Assembly: GCA_964630925.1 (NCBI GenBank)
Contig: CAZVZK010000037.1
Span: 10,497-74,496, forward strand
Direction of reading: 5' to 3'
From: RGDT01 sp964630925
GTDB lineage: Bacteria > Planctomycetota > Planctomycetia > Gemmatales > Gemmataceae
Length of the DNA: 64,000 nt
How positions within the stretch are numbered: position 1 is the first letter of the stretch; every line of letters begins with the position of its first letter. A program made the position numbers and the translations under genes. The notes under the pieces were generated by a model. That model did no database searches. It saw only the letters and a list, made by a program, of their open reading frames with translations, and was not told the origin of the DNA. Positions 16,901-25,372 of the stretch are shown piece by piece.

Positions 16901-18037
16901 ATGTTCACCCGCCCGCTCCTACCCGCCCGCTTCCTCCGCGCCGCGGCCGGCACCGCCCCGTTCGAGGCGTACTGCCGCGCCCGCGGCATCGACCTCGGCC
17001 CAGGCGCCACGCCGCCCCGTGGGGCGGACGCAAGGCGGTGGGAGGACGCGCTCGCCGCCCTCCCGGAGGAGCGGCGGGCGCAAGTCGAGATGGAGCTGTT
17101 GATGGTGGATGAGATGAGCGGCGGAGGCGCGGGGCACCTGCTGGAGGCGTCGGACTGGCCAGCGCCCCCGGCGGACGTGCCGGGCGGGGCGCCGCTGGCG
17201 CTCTGGTTCCTAGTCAACGCCCCCGAATACTTCCGGGAGGTGTTCTTCCAGCACGAGGTCGGCGAGGTCGAGTGCTGGCGCGTCGGCCAGGCCTCCCCCG
17301 AGCACGCACCGGAATGCGGCGAGGGCGAGGCGGCCGCGCTGGCGGAGGCCCTGCGTTGCTTCTTCGCACTGCACGAGGGCGGGCCGGCGTTCTGCACGGC
17401 GGAGGCGCACCGCCTGGGCGGCGCCTGCTGCTTCGCCGCCCACGCCGCGGCCCGGCCCGAGCTGGTCGAGGCGTTCAGCGACGCCGGGCGGCCCACCCGG
17501 CGGCGCCTGCGCCGTGCCCTGCCCGTCCTGTTCGTGTACCGCCCCGGCGACGGCGCGGTCCTGCTCAAATCCCCCCTGCGCTCACGCGAGCGGGTCGCCG
17601 GCCTGTTCGAGCTGTTCGGCCGTGCCGTGCTGGGCGCCCCCGTGTCCTGCGGCGGCAACGCCTTCGCCCTCGACGGGTTGAAGCACCCCGTGCGGCTCCC
17701 GGCCGACGCGCCGGACATGCTGTCCGCGCGGGTCAAGGCGCTGCACCTGCGATACCCGGACCGCCACGGCCCCAGGGTGCTGAAGCTGGAGACGCCTTCG
17801 GGCGACGGCCCGCGCGCGATCCAGGAGATGCTGGCCGCGCACGTGCGTCCGGAGGACCTACCGCACCTGCGGGTCTGTTTCGCGGAGATCCAGGTGATGT
17901 TGTTGATCGATGGCCGCCCCCGGAGTCACCCCGTGCGCCTGTGGCCCGGGCGCTCCAGCCTGGGCCAGTCGCCCCTGGGCGAGCGCCTACGGGCCTGCCT
18001 CTCCCGCTGGGGCCTCCTGCATGCGCGCCTCCCATGA
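16901..18037 (+). CDS. Hypothetical protein, 378 aa, paired with winged-helix protein
   Basis: Started at the ATG at 16901 (MFTRPLLPARFLRAAAGTAP). The first half is a helical region (FEAYCRARGIDLGPG, REVFFQHEVGEVECWRVGQA, CCFAAHAAARPELVEAFSD). The second half reads as a beta-rich domain (ALPVLFVYRPGDGAVLLKSP, LFGRAVLGAPVSCGGNAFAL, DGLKHPVRLPADA) ending in LPHLRVCFAEIQVMLLIDGR. No catalytic motif or membrane segment was recognised. The gene overlaps the next by 17 bases, so the pair is translationally linked and probably acts together. Function unknown. Confidence 0.7.
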   Translation: MFTRPLLPARFLRAAAGTAPFEAYCRARGIDLGPGATPPRGADARRWEDALAALPEERRAQVEMELLMVDEMSGGGAGHLLEASDWPAPPADVPGGAPLALWFLVNAPEYFREVFFQHEVGEVECWRVGQASPEHAPECGEGEAAALAEALRCFFALHEGGPAFCTAEAHRLGGACCFAAHAAARPELVEAFSDAGRPTRRRLRRALPVLFVYRPGDGAVLLKSPLRSRERVAGLFELFGRAVLGAPVSCGGNAFALDGLKHPVRLPADAPDMLSARVKALHLRYPDRHGPRVLKLETPSGDGPRAIQEMLAAHVRPEDLPHLRVCFAEIQVMLLIDGRPRSHPVRLWPGRSSLGQSPLGERLRACLSRWGLLHARLP

Positions 18038-18929
18038 ATTCCTCCTCGGCCTGCTCGACCGCGACGAGGCGGCCTGCGTCGCGCGGGAGGACATCGGCGG
18101 CCCGCACGGCCCGGCGCTGCGCCTGTGGCAGGAAGCTGGCCTCATGGACAGGGCGCCGGGCAGCCACGCCGCCGCCGGATGCCCGTGGTGTAACGAGGGC
18201 GAGGCGTACCCTCTCGGCGAGCGCCTGCTCTGCCGGTCCTGCCGGAGCGTGATCGACCCGTGCGAGCTGCACGTGTGGCGCCTCCATCTCCCGGCGCTGC
18301 TCGGGTGGGTCGCCGGCCAGTGGGGGCTTCGAGGCGGCGTGCGGCGGATCGACGCCCGCCTGTGGCAACTGGGGACGCTCGATCTCGATCCAGGCCAATC
18401 GGCGTCCGAGTGCTTCTACCGCCGCTCCGGCCCGCTGCTGGTCGAGGCCGAGCGGCGCCTCGCCGCCTACCAGCGGGTGATCGTGCTGCACGGCTCACCG
18501 CTGCCGGATTTCTCGGCCGGCCCCGGCCAGCGGTGCCTCTTTCTGCCCTCACTCCTTGCGCCGAGGCCGCCACTCGCGCTCATCCGCCCCGAGGGCCCAC
18601 TCAGGCAGCACGGCCCCGTGCGATTCGATCGGGAGGCCGGCATTCTCTGGGCGGGTGATGAGCGGCTGGGCGAGGTCCCCGTGGGGAGCAAGGAGTGGGC
18701 CTTCCTGGACTGCCTGGCAGGACTACGTGGCCGCTTCGTTTCCTACGCGGACATCAAACGCGATGTGCTTCATCGGACGGGCAGCCGGGACTCCACCGAG
18801 GAGGCCACCTTCTGCCACCGCCTCAAGAGCCGCATCAAGCGCAACGGCTGGGTGCCGAAGATCGACCTCCTGCTGGCGACCACGAACAAGGCCGTTGGTT
18901 ACCGCCTCCGCGGCGAGATCGGGCCGTAG
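18021..18929 (+). CDS. Zinc-ribbon and winged-helix DNA-binding protein
   Basis: 302 aa from the ATG at 18021, inside the end of the upstream gene. Residues about 53-75 form a four-cysteine ribbon (CPWCNEGEAYPLGERLLCRS, then CRSVIDPCELH). The C-terminal 95 residues fit an OmpR/PhoB-type winged helix: an entry strand pair (GILWAGDERLGEVPVGSKEW), helices (AFLDCLAGLRGRFVSYADIK, EATFCHRLKSRIKRNG) and the terminal hairpin (KAVGYRLRG). There is no receiver domain, so the signal input must be the N-terminal part or the partner at 16901. It may regulate the downstream operon at 19448, but the 518-base gap makes this only a guess. Confidence 0.65.
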   Translation: MRASHEFLLGLLDRDEAACVAREDIGGPHGPALRLWQEAGLMDRAPGSHAAAGCPWCNEGEAYPLGERLLCRSCRSVIDPCELHVWRLHLPALLGWVAGQWGLRGGVRRIDARLWQLGTLDLDPGQSASECFYRRSGPLLVEAERRLAAYQRVIVLHGSPLPDFSAGPGQRCLFLPSLLAPRPPLALIRPEGPLRQHGPVRFDREAGILWAGDERLGEVPVGSKEWAFLDCLAGLRGRFVSYADIKRDVLHRTGSRDSTEEATFCHRLKSRIKRNGWVPKIDLLLATTNKAVGYRLRGEIGP

Positions 18930-19447
18930 GGGACGCATTCGCCGGCCTGACTCGCCCCCTGGCCAGTGCCGATCAGGTGATCGCCGGAACGCATCGGTGC
19001 GGGACGCCGAGCGAAGGCGCGTGTCCGCTTCGTCCACTGCTTTCGGCGTGTCGGAACGAAGCGCGCAAGCGTTTGTTGCAACGAGTACGGCCGATACATC
19101 GGAGCGCGAGGCAGCGGACGATGGCCGCCGGGCAGTGCGGGCCGCGAGCCGCCGCATCGGGGTTCCCCGGCAGCCACCGCCCGACAGTCGAACCAGCAAC
19201 GTCGTGAGCCCCACTCAGGATGCCGAGGGGGCGGTGTTCCGCGGCCTCCGGCCGGTCCTCCCCTCACAAGATCATGGCCGGCGGCAAGCAGGGCCGCACC
19301 TTCAGGCACCCCCAAGCACGGATGCACCCCGGCGGCCAGGGCGCCTCTTTGGGGCCGAGGGGTGAACCCGTGCCTCGTTCGGCCGGTCTTGGGATATAAT
19401 CGCCCTGACCGCATCCCAGCCGCGGTAGGCGACCGAGGAAGGCATCC
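18930..19447 (+). promoter_or_regulatory. Intergenic region with promoter-like TATAAT ahead of the ATPase operon
   Basis: No gene is supported in this 518-base gap. A consensus -10 hexamer TATAAT sits at 19395-19400, standing out in GC-rich surroundings, with no good -35 box at the usual distance. The leader to the ATG at 19448 is about 40 bases and includes the ribosome-binding site GAGGAAGG (about 19434-19441). This is the likely start of the three-gene transcript 19448-24724. Confidence 0.5.
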
Positions 19448-22400
19448 ATGAGCAGGAGCGACGATGTCACCCCCCTTTCGTCCCACACGCTCGACTCCCT
19501 CTGCGCCGAGCTGCTCAGCGGCAGGGCGGTCCGGCTCGACGACGGCAGCACCTTCCGCCTCCAGACGCAAGACGCGGTTGCCGCGTTCGATTGGTACAAC
19601 TCAAACCGGATCAAGTGGGGGCGTTCGGTCGCGAAGGAAGACGTCGAGGCGATCGTGGGCCGCGTCGGCTCGCCGCCGCCTCCCCCGGCGGCGCCGTCCG
19701 TCGTTGCGGGGGCGTCACGGAGGCGGACGCTGTTCCTGAAGTCCGTGAAGGCCCGCCGGTTCGGCGGCATCCACGCGTTCGGCCAGGTCGATGAGCCGCC
19801 CGCCGACTTCTGCCACGACTTCACCGAGGTCTTGACGTTGCTCGAGGGCGGGAACGGGGTCGGCAAGACTTCGGTCGTGAGCGCGGTCATGTGGTGCCTC
19901 ACCGGGTACATCTACCGCCCGCAGCGGGCGCCCGAGCAGGCCAACCAGCCCGTCCCGGTTCAGGGCGGCGGCGCCGCGGCCCGCCGCGTCATGTCCCCCA
20001 TCACCCCGCTGCCGCCGCGCGAAGTTCTTGAGGCGCTCGGCGACGGCCCCCTGCCTCTCGACACGAGCGTGGAGCTGACGTTCGTCGATGACGCCGGGGC
20101 GGAGGCGGGCAAGGTGTTCCGGAGGGTCCAGCGTGGGGCGAAGGACTCCGTCGTCGTGAAGGAGCCCGATTTTTCTGCCCTCGGCCTGGACCCCGTCGCC
20201 CGCGAGGTGGGGACGAGGATGCCCGGCATGATCCCGTACCTCACCCTCGGCGTCGCCACGGACCTGGGGGTGGCGGTGGCCGAGCTGGTCGGCATCAAGC
20301 CGCTGCAAGAGGTCGCCCGGCACGCAGGCCGCGCACGCGACAAGCTGACGGACGGCATGCGCAAGGAGAGGTCCGCCGAGATCGTGAAGATCGACGCCGA
20401 CTTCCGCACGGCCGCCGCCGCGCTCCGCGAGCTGATCCGTGAAAACCCGGGCATCGGGCCGGGGCTGGCGGTCCCAGACGCCTCCGACGCCGAGATCGAA
20501 GCCCCGCTCGATTCCTTGCGTGCCTCCTTCGACAGGAGCCAGGCCCAGATGCTGTCGGGGGCGGGCGCGCTGCTGGGGGGTGGCTTCGACTACGGCGACC
20601 GAGAGGCGCGGCAGGGGCTGGTTGACAGCATCGGGCCGGCGCTCGGGGCGATCGACCCGGCCTCGCTGAAGAACCTCCCCAGCGCCGCCCGGCTCGCCAA
20701 GTTGGCCAGGCTGGACGGCGCCGAGGTCACTGCCGCCGAGGCGGTCCGTGACCGCCTCCTTCAGGAGGCCGAGGAGCTGGCGGGCCTGGCGGGCCAGCCT
20801 GACGCTGCTTCGCGCGAGCGGCTGTACGCCCACGTTGCGTCCTGGCTCAGGGAGGGGTCACTGTCCGTCGAACACTGCCCCCTCTGCCGCAGCGGCCTCG
20901 ACGGCCTGGTCGATGATGTCACAGGGAAGAAAGTCGCCGACCACCTCAACGAGCACCTCGATTCGGGCAAGGACTTCCTGCACCTCACGCCCGCCGCTTG
21001 GGGCTCCCACGCGCTCTCCGTCCTCAGCGCCAGCCTGCATGAGGATTTGCTCGACGAGACCCGGCAGGATCTGCCCCAGCGCCCCGGTGACCTCATCGCG
21101 AAGGTGCTGGGGGACGAGCTTTTCCAGGCACGCTGTTTCTCCGGCTGCCTCGCCTCGCTCCGGCCCGCCGTCGCCGGCCTGTGTCGGCGTGCGGTGGAAG
21201 GCATGCCCGCTTTCGAGGAGCCGGGGGTGCCCGAACTGCCCGAGGGGTTCGGGCGGCCCGGAGACGGCGGCATCGGCGACGCTCTGGCGCGGCTGACGCG
21301 GGCGCTCGCCTTCGCGCGGTGGAGAAAGAGGGAGGCCGCCGCTTGCCAGGTGGCATTCGCTCTCGTCGTCGGCCCGGCGGCTGACGCCGGGGCGGGGCTT
21401 GTTGGCGGCGACGAAGCCTCCCCGCTCCACTCCCGCCTCTCGGCCTTGAACGAGCTGGTCAAGGGCGCGGCCCCGGTGCGTGACGCTCTCGGCCGCGTCG
21501 GCGCGATGAGCGACGCCTTGGCCCGGCGGCGCGCCGTGGAGGCCCGCCTCGTCGCATACGACCGAGCGGCGGCCGCCCTCGCGGGCCTCGCCGGGCTCGC
21601 GCCACTCGTGGACAATCAGGTCGGCCTTCTAATGGCTAAGCTCTCGGCCGAGACCGTCCGGTGGAAGGCCGTGCTGTACGCCGCGGCCTTCGCGAACGCG
21701 CCGCTGGTGACCGGCACTTCGGTGGGCGGAGACGGCAGCCTGGATTTCGAGGCGTCGGCCCGCGGCACGACCGCGCCCGCGCACCACGTCAGCAACGCCT
21801 CCGACCTCCGCGCCACGTTGCTGGCTTTCCTCCTCGCCTTCTGGCGGCACCTCCTGCGCGAGCGGGGCGGCCTCGCGCTGTTCCTGCTGGACGAGCCGCA
21901 GGAGCTGTTCGACCACTTCAACGTGAGGCGCATCGCGAACGCCCTGCCCGCCCTGGCGGAGGAGTCGGGCGCGCGCGTCGTCGTCACCACCAGCTCTCAC
22001 ACGTTCGGCAGGCTGCTCGCGGCGTCGGCGAAAAGGCTGGGCGGGGGCCGCTTCCGGCACCTGCGCGTCCACCCGCTGCGCGCGCACCGCCCTCGCGTCG
22101 CCCTCGGCCCCTTCGTCGAGGCGGTCGAGGAGAAGAGGCGGGCGTTCGAGGGGGCGGAGAACGAGCACCAGCCCGCCCGAGACTATTTGAAAGACCTGCG
22201 CATCTATCTGGAGAATCGCCTGCATGATTTCTTCGACACGGCGGAGCCCGGCCTGCCGAAGCTGCCCACGCTGTCCGACCTAATGGGCGCGGTCCGGTCG
22301 AGGGTGAACGCCGGGCGGGAGGCCTTCGCCTCCGCCGCCTTCGTGGACCTCGTTCAAGACCGCGACCTCGCCGCGGGGAGCGACCTCCTCGCCCTGCTCA

Positions 22401-23368
22401 ATCAGAGCCATCACTCCGGCGAGAGCGCCATCAGCTACGGGGACGTGTTGCGGGTCGCGGACGCGTGCCTCCGCGTCAGGAGGCTCTTGGAAGGGGCGCA
22501 CGAGGAGTACGAGCTCTGGCTGCGCCGCGACACCCCCGAAACGCCCGGCGTCATGCCCGCGCCGCCGGCGGCGGCTGAGGTGCCCAGCCGCGACGTCCAG
22601 CTTTTCGCGGACCTCGCCGCCTTCACCAGCGACAGGGGGCCGGGCCATGCGGAGCCCGAGGACGGGGAGCGCTTTTCCACGGCGGCCCTCGGCTGCCATG
22701 CGGTTTATTCCGTGCTCAGCCATAACTTCGGTTTCGCGGCCCCCCGCCTCTCCCGCGTGATCGTCGAGCTCTCCGGCGAGCCGGTCGCGGACAACCGGCT
22801 GGTCATCGCCCTGCACGGCGACAAGGTGTATGCACGGCGCCTGCTCCGCCAGGCGTCGATGCCCGGGGTCGTCGTGCTCGCCTCCGAGGCCGAGAACCCC
22901 TCGCGGCGGCCGCCGACGTTGATCGTGCCGGCCGCGGAGGCCCGCCTCCTGAAAGTAGTGGGCATCCTCTTCGGGGAAGAGCAGTACGGACGGCGGGCCA
23001 AGGGGGAGGCCGTCCTCGTGCCGAACATGTCCGGGCTGGGGAAGGTCGAGATCGCGTTCCGGGTGCAGGGCGACAGCGCCCTGCCGCTGGCGCTGCCCGG
23101 CCAGATTGTCCTGGGCGGCCGCCGCGTGCTGCCGAACGAGCTGGCGGCCCTGGAAGGCGCTCTCGTCGCCGTATCGACCTCGGCGGGCGCCGTTTTCAAG
23201 AGGGTCGGAGCGGCCGTGCCGGGCCGGGGCCACGCCCGGCAGCTCGAGTCGATCGGCGGGAAGGGCGAGTCGATGCTCGCGAGGACGGAGGAGATCGAGA
23301 ACGACCCCCTCTCCGAGCTCCCCCTCGTACACTCCGCCCGGCTCATCGTCGGGGTCGCGTACGAGTGA
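19448..23368 (+). CDS. Rad50/SMC-like ATPase with C-terminal LexA/S24-peptidase-like domain
   Basis: 1,306 aa with GAGGAAGG before the ATG. An N-terminal module (1-90) is followed by an ABC/SMC-type ATPase head: Walker A LEGGNGVGKTSVV near residue 134, then VMWCLTGYIYRPQR. A long helical middle contains a CPLC pair near residue 477, like a Rad50 zinc hook. Walker B is LFLLDEPQELFD near 810, then a VVVTTSSH switch. About 490 residues follow, much more than Rad50-like proteins need. The last 110 look like an S24/LexA peptidase: FRVQGDSALPLALPGQIVLG with serine 1210, AVFKRVG with lysine 1251 (41 apart; 37 in LexA and UmuD), and a closing RLIVGVAYE. A preceding degenerate copy has VYARRLL and KVVGILF. 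Probable DNA-sensing ATPase with proteolytic output; the peptidase call is inference. Confidence 0.75.
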   Translation: MSRSDDVTPLSSHTLDSLCAELLSGRAVRLDDGSTFRLQTQDAVAAFDWYNSNRIKWGRSVAKEDVEAIVGRVGSPPPPPAAPSVVAGASRRRTLFLKSVKARRFGGIHAFGQVDEPPADFCHDFTEVLTLLEGGNGVGKTSVVSAVMWCLTGYIYRPQRAPEQANQPVPVQGGGAAARRVMSPITPLPPREVLEALGDGPLPLDTSVELTFVDDAGAEAGKVFRRVQRGAKDSVVVKEPDFSALGLDPVAREVGTRMPGMIPYLTLGVATDLGVAVAELVGIKPLQEVARHAGRARDKLTDGMRKERSAEIVKIDADFRTAAAALRELIRENPGIGPGLAVPDASDAEIEAPLDSLRASFDRSQAQMLSGAGALLGGGFDYGDREARQGLVDSIGPALGAIDPASLKNLPSAARLAKLARLDGAEVTAAEAVRDRLLQEAEELAGLAGQPDAASRERLYAHVASWLREGSLSVEHCPLCRSGLDGLVDDVTGKKVADHLNEHLDSGKDFLHLTPAAWGSHALSVLSASLHEDLLDETRQDLPQRPGDLIAKVLGDELFQARCFSGCLASLRPAVAGLCRRAVEGMPAFEEPGVPELPEGFGRPGDGGIGDALARLTRALAFARWRKREAAACQVAFALVVGPAADAGAGLVGGDEASPLHSRLSALNELVKGAAPVRDALGRVGAMSDALARRRAVEARLVAYDRAAAALAGLAGLAPLVDNQVGLLMAKLSAETVRWKAVLYAAAFANAPLVTGTSVGGDGSLDFEASARGTTAPAHHVSNASDLRATLLAFLLAFWRHLLRERGGLALFLLDEPQELFDHFNVRRIANALPALAEESGARVVVTTSSHTFGRLLAASAKRLGGGRFRHLRVHPLRAHRPRVALGPFVEAVEEKRRAFEGAENEHQPARDYLKDLRIYLENRLHDFFDTAEPGLPKLPTLSDLMGAVRSRVNAGREAFASAAFVDLVQDRDLAAGSDLLALLNQSHHSGESAISYGDVLRVADACLRVRRLLEGAHEEYELWLRRDTPETPGVMPAPPAAAEVPSRDVQLFADLAAFTSDRGPGHAEPEDGERFSTAALGCHAVYSVLSHNFGFAAPRLSRVIVELSGEPVADNRLVIALHGDKVYARRLLRQASMPGVVVLASEAENPSRRPPTLIVPAAEARLLKVVGILFGEEQYGRRAKGEAVLVPNMSGLGKVEIAFRVQGDSALPLALPGQIVLGGRRVLPNELAALEGALVAVSTSAGAVFKRVGAAVPGRGHARQLESIGGKGESMLARTEEIENDPLSELPLVHSARLIVGVAYE

Positions 23369-23427
23369 ATCGCGGCGGCATTGGGGTACGATAAACCACT
23401 GAGATCCCGGCTCGCCGGCCGGGAGCG

Positions 23428-23976
23428 ATGGCGAAAGAGCAGGTGTCCATGCTGACCCTCGTTAACCTCGACGACGATACCCGGCGCTCCATGCTCGCCG
23501 AGCTGGAGCACGACCAAAGCGCCGGGAAGCTGTATCTCAGCAAACGCCTCAGCGACGCCGGGAGGCGGGATTATCCTGCCCTGCTCAGGCAGGCTCTTGA
23601 ATCGCATAACGACGACTGGCTCGCGGCCCAACTGCGTTCGAGCGGGCGGATGGCGGAAAGAGAAACGTATCAGCGTGCCGGCGGAACCCATGAGCGGGCC
23701 GTCCCCGTCAACGCGGCAGAGACCCTGGCCGAGGGGGAATTCAACAGGTTTTACCTGCGCGGCCTCGCGCGGCGCGTCATCGAAGAGGGGAAGGGGCGGC
23801 TGGTCGTGTACCGCGCCAAGCCCGTCAGCCAGCCGCGGGCGGAGTCCGAGCTACTGATCGGGGCCCCCGTGGATCCGGCGGCGCTGCTCGCCGACCTCCG
23901 GGAGAACGTCGGCGTCGATGGGGCTTTGAAACTGCCTCCCGGTCCGAACTCCGGGCTGAGCGCGAAACTGGCGTGA
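23428..23976 (+). CDS. Conserved hypothetical protein, second gene of ATPase operon
   Basis: 182 aa, ATG at 23428 with GGGAG upstream; a second Met at codon 8 (MLTLVNLDDDTRRSMLAELE) is an equally good start and matches how I remember related proteins beginning. Features: DYPALLRQALESHNDDWLAA, a central ERAVPVNAAETLAEGEFNRF and YLRGLARRVIEEGKGRLVVY, and a C-terminal RAESELLIGAPVDPAALLAD with LPPGPNSGLSAKLA. No catalytic motif or membrane segment seen. It lies 60 bases after the ATPase and 26 bases before the membrane protein. I recall similar sequences as unnamed conserved proteins but cannot cite a function. Confidence 0.75.
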   Translation: MAKEQVSMLTLVNLDDDTRRSMLAELEHDQSAGKLYLSKRLSDAGRRDYPALLRQALESHNDDWLAAQLRSSGRMAERETYQRAGGTHERAVPVNAAETLAEGEFNRFYLRGLARRVIEEGKGRLVVYRAKPVSQPRAESELLIGAPVDPAALLADLRENVGVDGALKLPPGPNSGLSAKLA

Positions 23977-24001
23977 GACGGCAGGCCCGAAGGAGGGGAA
24001 C

Positions 24002-24724
24002 ATGCCCGTTCGCAGGATCGACGCGAAAGTGCCCGCTTGCCGGGCGCGCATGGACTTGCTGAAGGAGGTGGAAAAGTACATCCGTGACCGGAGCGCCGAT
24101 GAGGCCGCCGGCGCGGGCGAGGGTTACGGCAAGACCTTCTCGGTTATCGCCCAGGACTCCCTCGGGACCACGGAGGTCCTGAGCGTCGAGGATCTGAAAG
24201 TCCCGCTCGCGCCCACCACGCACCGCCTCCAGATGGAGGGGGGCGCACACGACGCCGGCGGGGAGCTGCTCCGCATCACCATCACATTCGCCAACGATCC
24301 GGCGATGGCCGACTGCCACATGAGGCTCGTTCGCCCTACGGCGGAAGCCGCCGAGACGGGTCTGAACGGGATGTGGCAATACTTGCGCGGCCGGATCAGC
24401 GCCTATCAACATGCAAGCGTCTTCGTGCGTCGATTCGGCGCTGGTGTACTCGCCGTCATGCTCGTCTTCGGCGTCGTCTCTGCCTGCGGCAGCGCGGCCC
24501 TCTTTTATCTCCAGATGCTCACCCTGGGGAGCGTGGCGGCGGCCATTTCGCTTCTCGTCCTGTCGTATGCCTTCTTGTCCTGGAGGACGCCTCACTGCGC
24601 GCTCGATACCATGGGCAATGAGGGAACGCTCGACCTCAACAAGTGGTATGCGGGTATCTTGATTTCCTCCGTCGTCCTCCCACTCGCCTTGAGGCTATTC
24701 CTGAAGCTCGGTTTCGGGCTGTAG
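24002..24724 (+). CDS. C-terminally membrane-anchored protein, third gene of ATPase operon
   Basis: 240 aa with GAAGGAGGGGAAC before the ATG. The first 135 residues are soluble (MDLLKEVEKYIRDRSADEAA, then YGKTFSVIAQDSLGTTEVLS, LLRITITFANDPAMADCHMR). The rest has three hydrophobic segments: FGAGVLAVMLVFGVVSACGS, MLTLGSVAAAISLLVLSYAF and YAGILISSVVLPLALRLFLK. Soluble sensor plus transmembrane bundle is typical of membrane-disrupting effectors in abortive-infection systems. As the last gene of the operon it is the candidate effector of the ATPase; this is inference. No homologue named. Confidence 0.7.
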   Translation: MPVRRIDAKVPACRARMDLLKEVEKYIRDRSADEAAGAGEGYGKTFSVIAQDSLGTTEVLSVEDLKVPLAPTTHRLQMEGGAHDAGGELLRITITFANDPAMADCHMRLVRPTAEAAETGLNGMWQYLRGRISAYQHASVFVRRFGAGVLAVMLVFGVVSACGSAALFYLQMLTLGSVAAAISLLVLSYAFLSWRTPHCALDTMGNEGTLDLNKWYAGILISSVVLPLALRLFLKLGFGL

Positions 24725-24781
24725 CGAGGCGCCCACCGCACCGCCAACCGGCGCGCCCGCTCGGCGGGAGCGATGGTGCGG

Positions 24782-24862
24782 GATCGCGGGCCTGTGCGTG
24801 TTGAGGCTGTCCAGCACCATCCTCTCCGCGTCGGGGAGGAAGTCCTCCGCGAGGAGTCGCAC
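24782..24862 (-). pseudogene. IS630-type transposase remnant
   Basis: About 27 codons on the minus strand read VRLLAEDFLPDAERMVLDSL then NTHRPAI. This matches the catalytic block of IS630-type DDE transposases, where a P-x-AE-x-[IV] segment precedes LV-x-DNLNTH-xP; the first N is S here. No start, no stop and no flanking transposase sequence remain, so it is a scrap. The rest of 24725-25102 has no gene I can support. Confidence 0.5.
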
Positions 24863-25102
24863 CCCCGAAGCCCGCCGCCGTGCCCCGGCCGGTTACCTCG
24901 GCGTGCCTCCAGCTCGCCGGCGGCTACGCGATGCAGAACAGGGTGGTCGTTCCTGTTCGTGCCGAGTGTGTGCCGGGGGCAGCCCAAATTCGCCGCCACG
25001 CGCCGGCCCCAGACGACAGGACGGTGGGAGAACTGGGAGAACCGTGGGAGGGGCAACGGCCGCCCCTTCGTCGATGCTGGGCGCGTCTCCTCCCCAGCCC
25101 GA

Positions 25103-25339
25103 ATGACCGCGCCCGTCTACCGCACCACCGACCCGTACCTGTCCGCCTTCCTCCTCTGCGAGGGTGCGGCCCTCACTGGCCGCACCCGCCTCGGCCCCAA
25201 GCGCGTCGAGTTCCGCTTCGCCGCCGACGAGCGCCTGCACGGGCTGCTCCGCCTGTACTGGCGCGGCCACCCCTTGCCGTTTGTCCCTGCGCGACTATTC
25301 GCCGCCCTGCGCCAGCTCAAGAGCCGCTCGCAGGACTGA
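25103..25339 (+). CDS. DUF5659-like small protein, 78 aa
   Basis: Begins MTAPVYRTTDPYLSAFLLCE at 25103, continues GRTRLGPKRVEFRFAADERL and ends FVPARLFAALRQLKSRSQD. The pattern (TxD-xYLAxFL, R-x-FxF, a WxGxP-xxVxxRxFxxAxRxLKxRxR ending) matches the DUF5659 family of small proteins encoded beside mobile-element replication genes. It is 33 bases upstream of the primase gene and belongs to the same transcript. Role unknown. Confidence 0.7.
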   Translation: MTAPVYRTTDPYLSAFLLCEGAALTGRTRLGPKRVEFRFAADERLHGLLRLYWRGHPLPFVPARLFAALRQLKSRSQD

Positions 25340-25372
25340 CCGCCTCGTGCGTTCCGCTTCCCCCTCCTGCCC

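Noticed and set aside
18930..19394. Possible genes in the gap before the ATPase operon
   Set aside because: All frames give Arg/Ser/Pro-rich translations without ribosome-binding sites or recognisable motifs.
24880..25080. Coding frame continuing plus-strand sequence ahead of the DUF5659 gene
   Set aside because: The frame upstream of the Met at 25103 has no start signal and a composition unlike the DUF5659 part.
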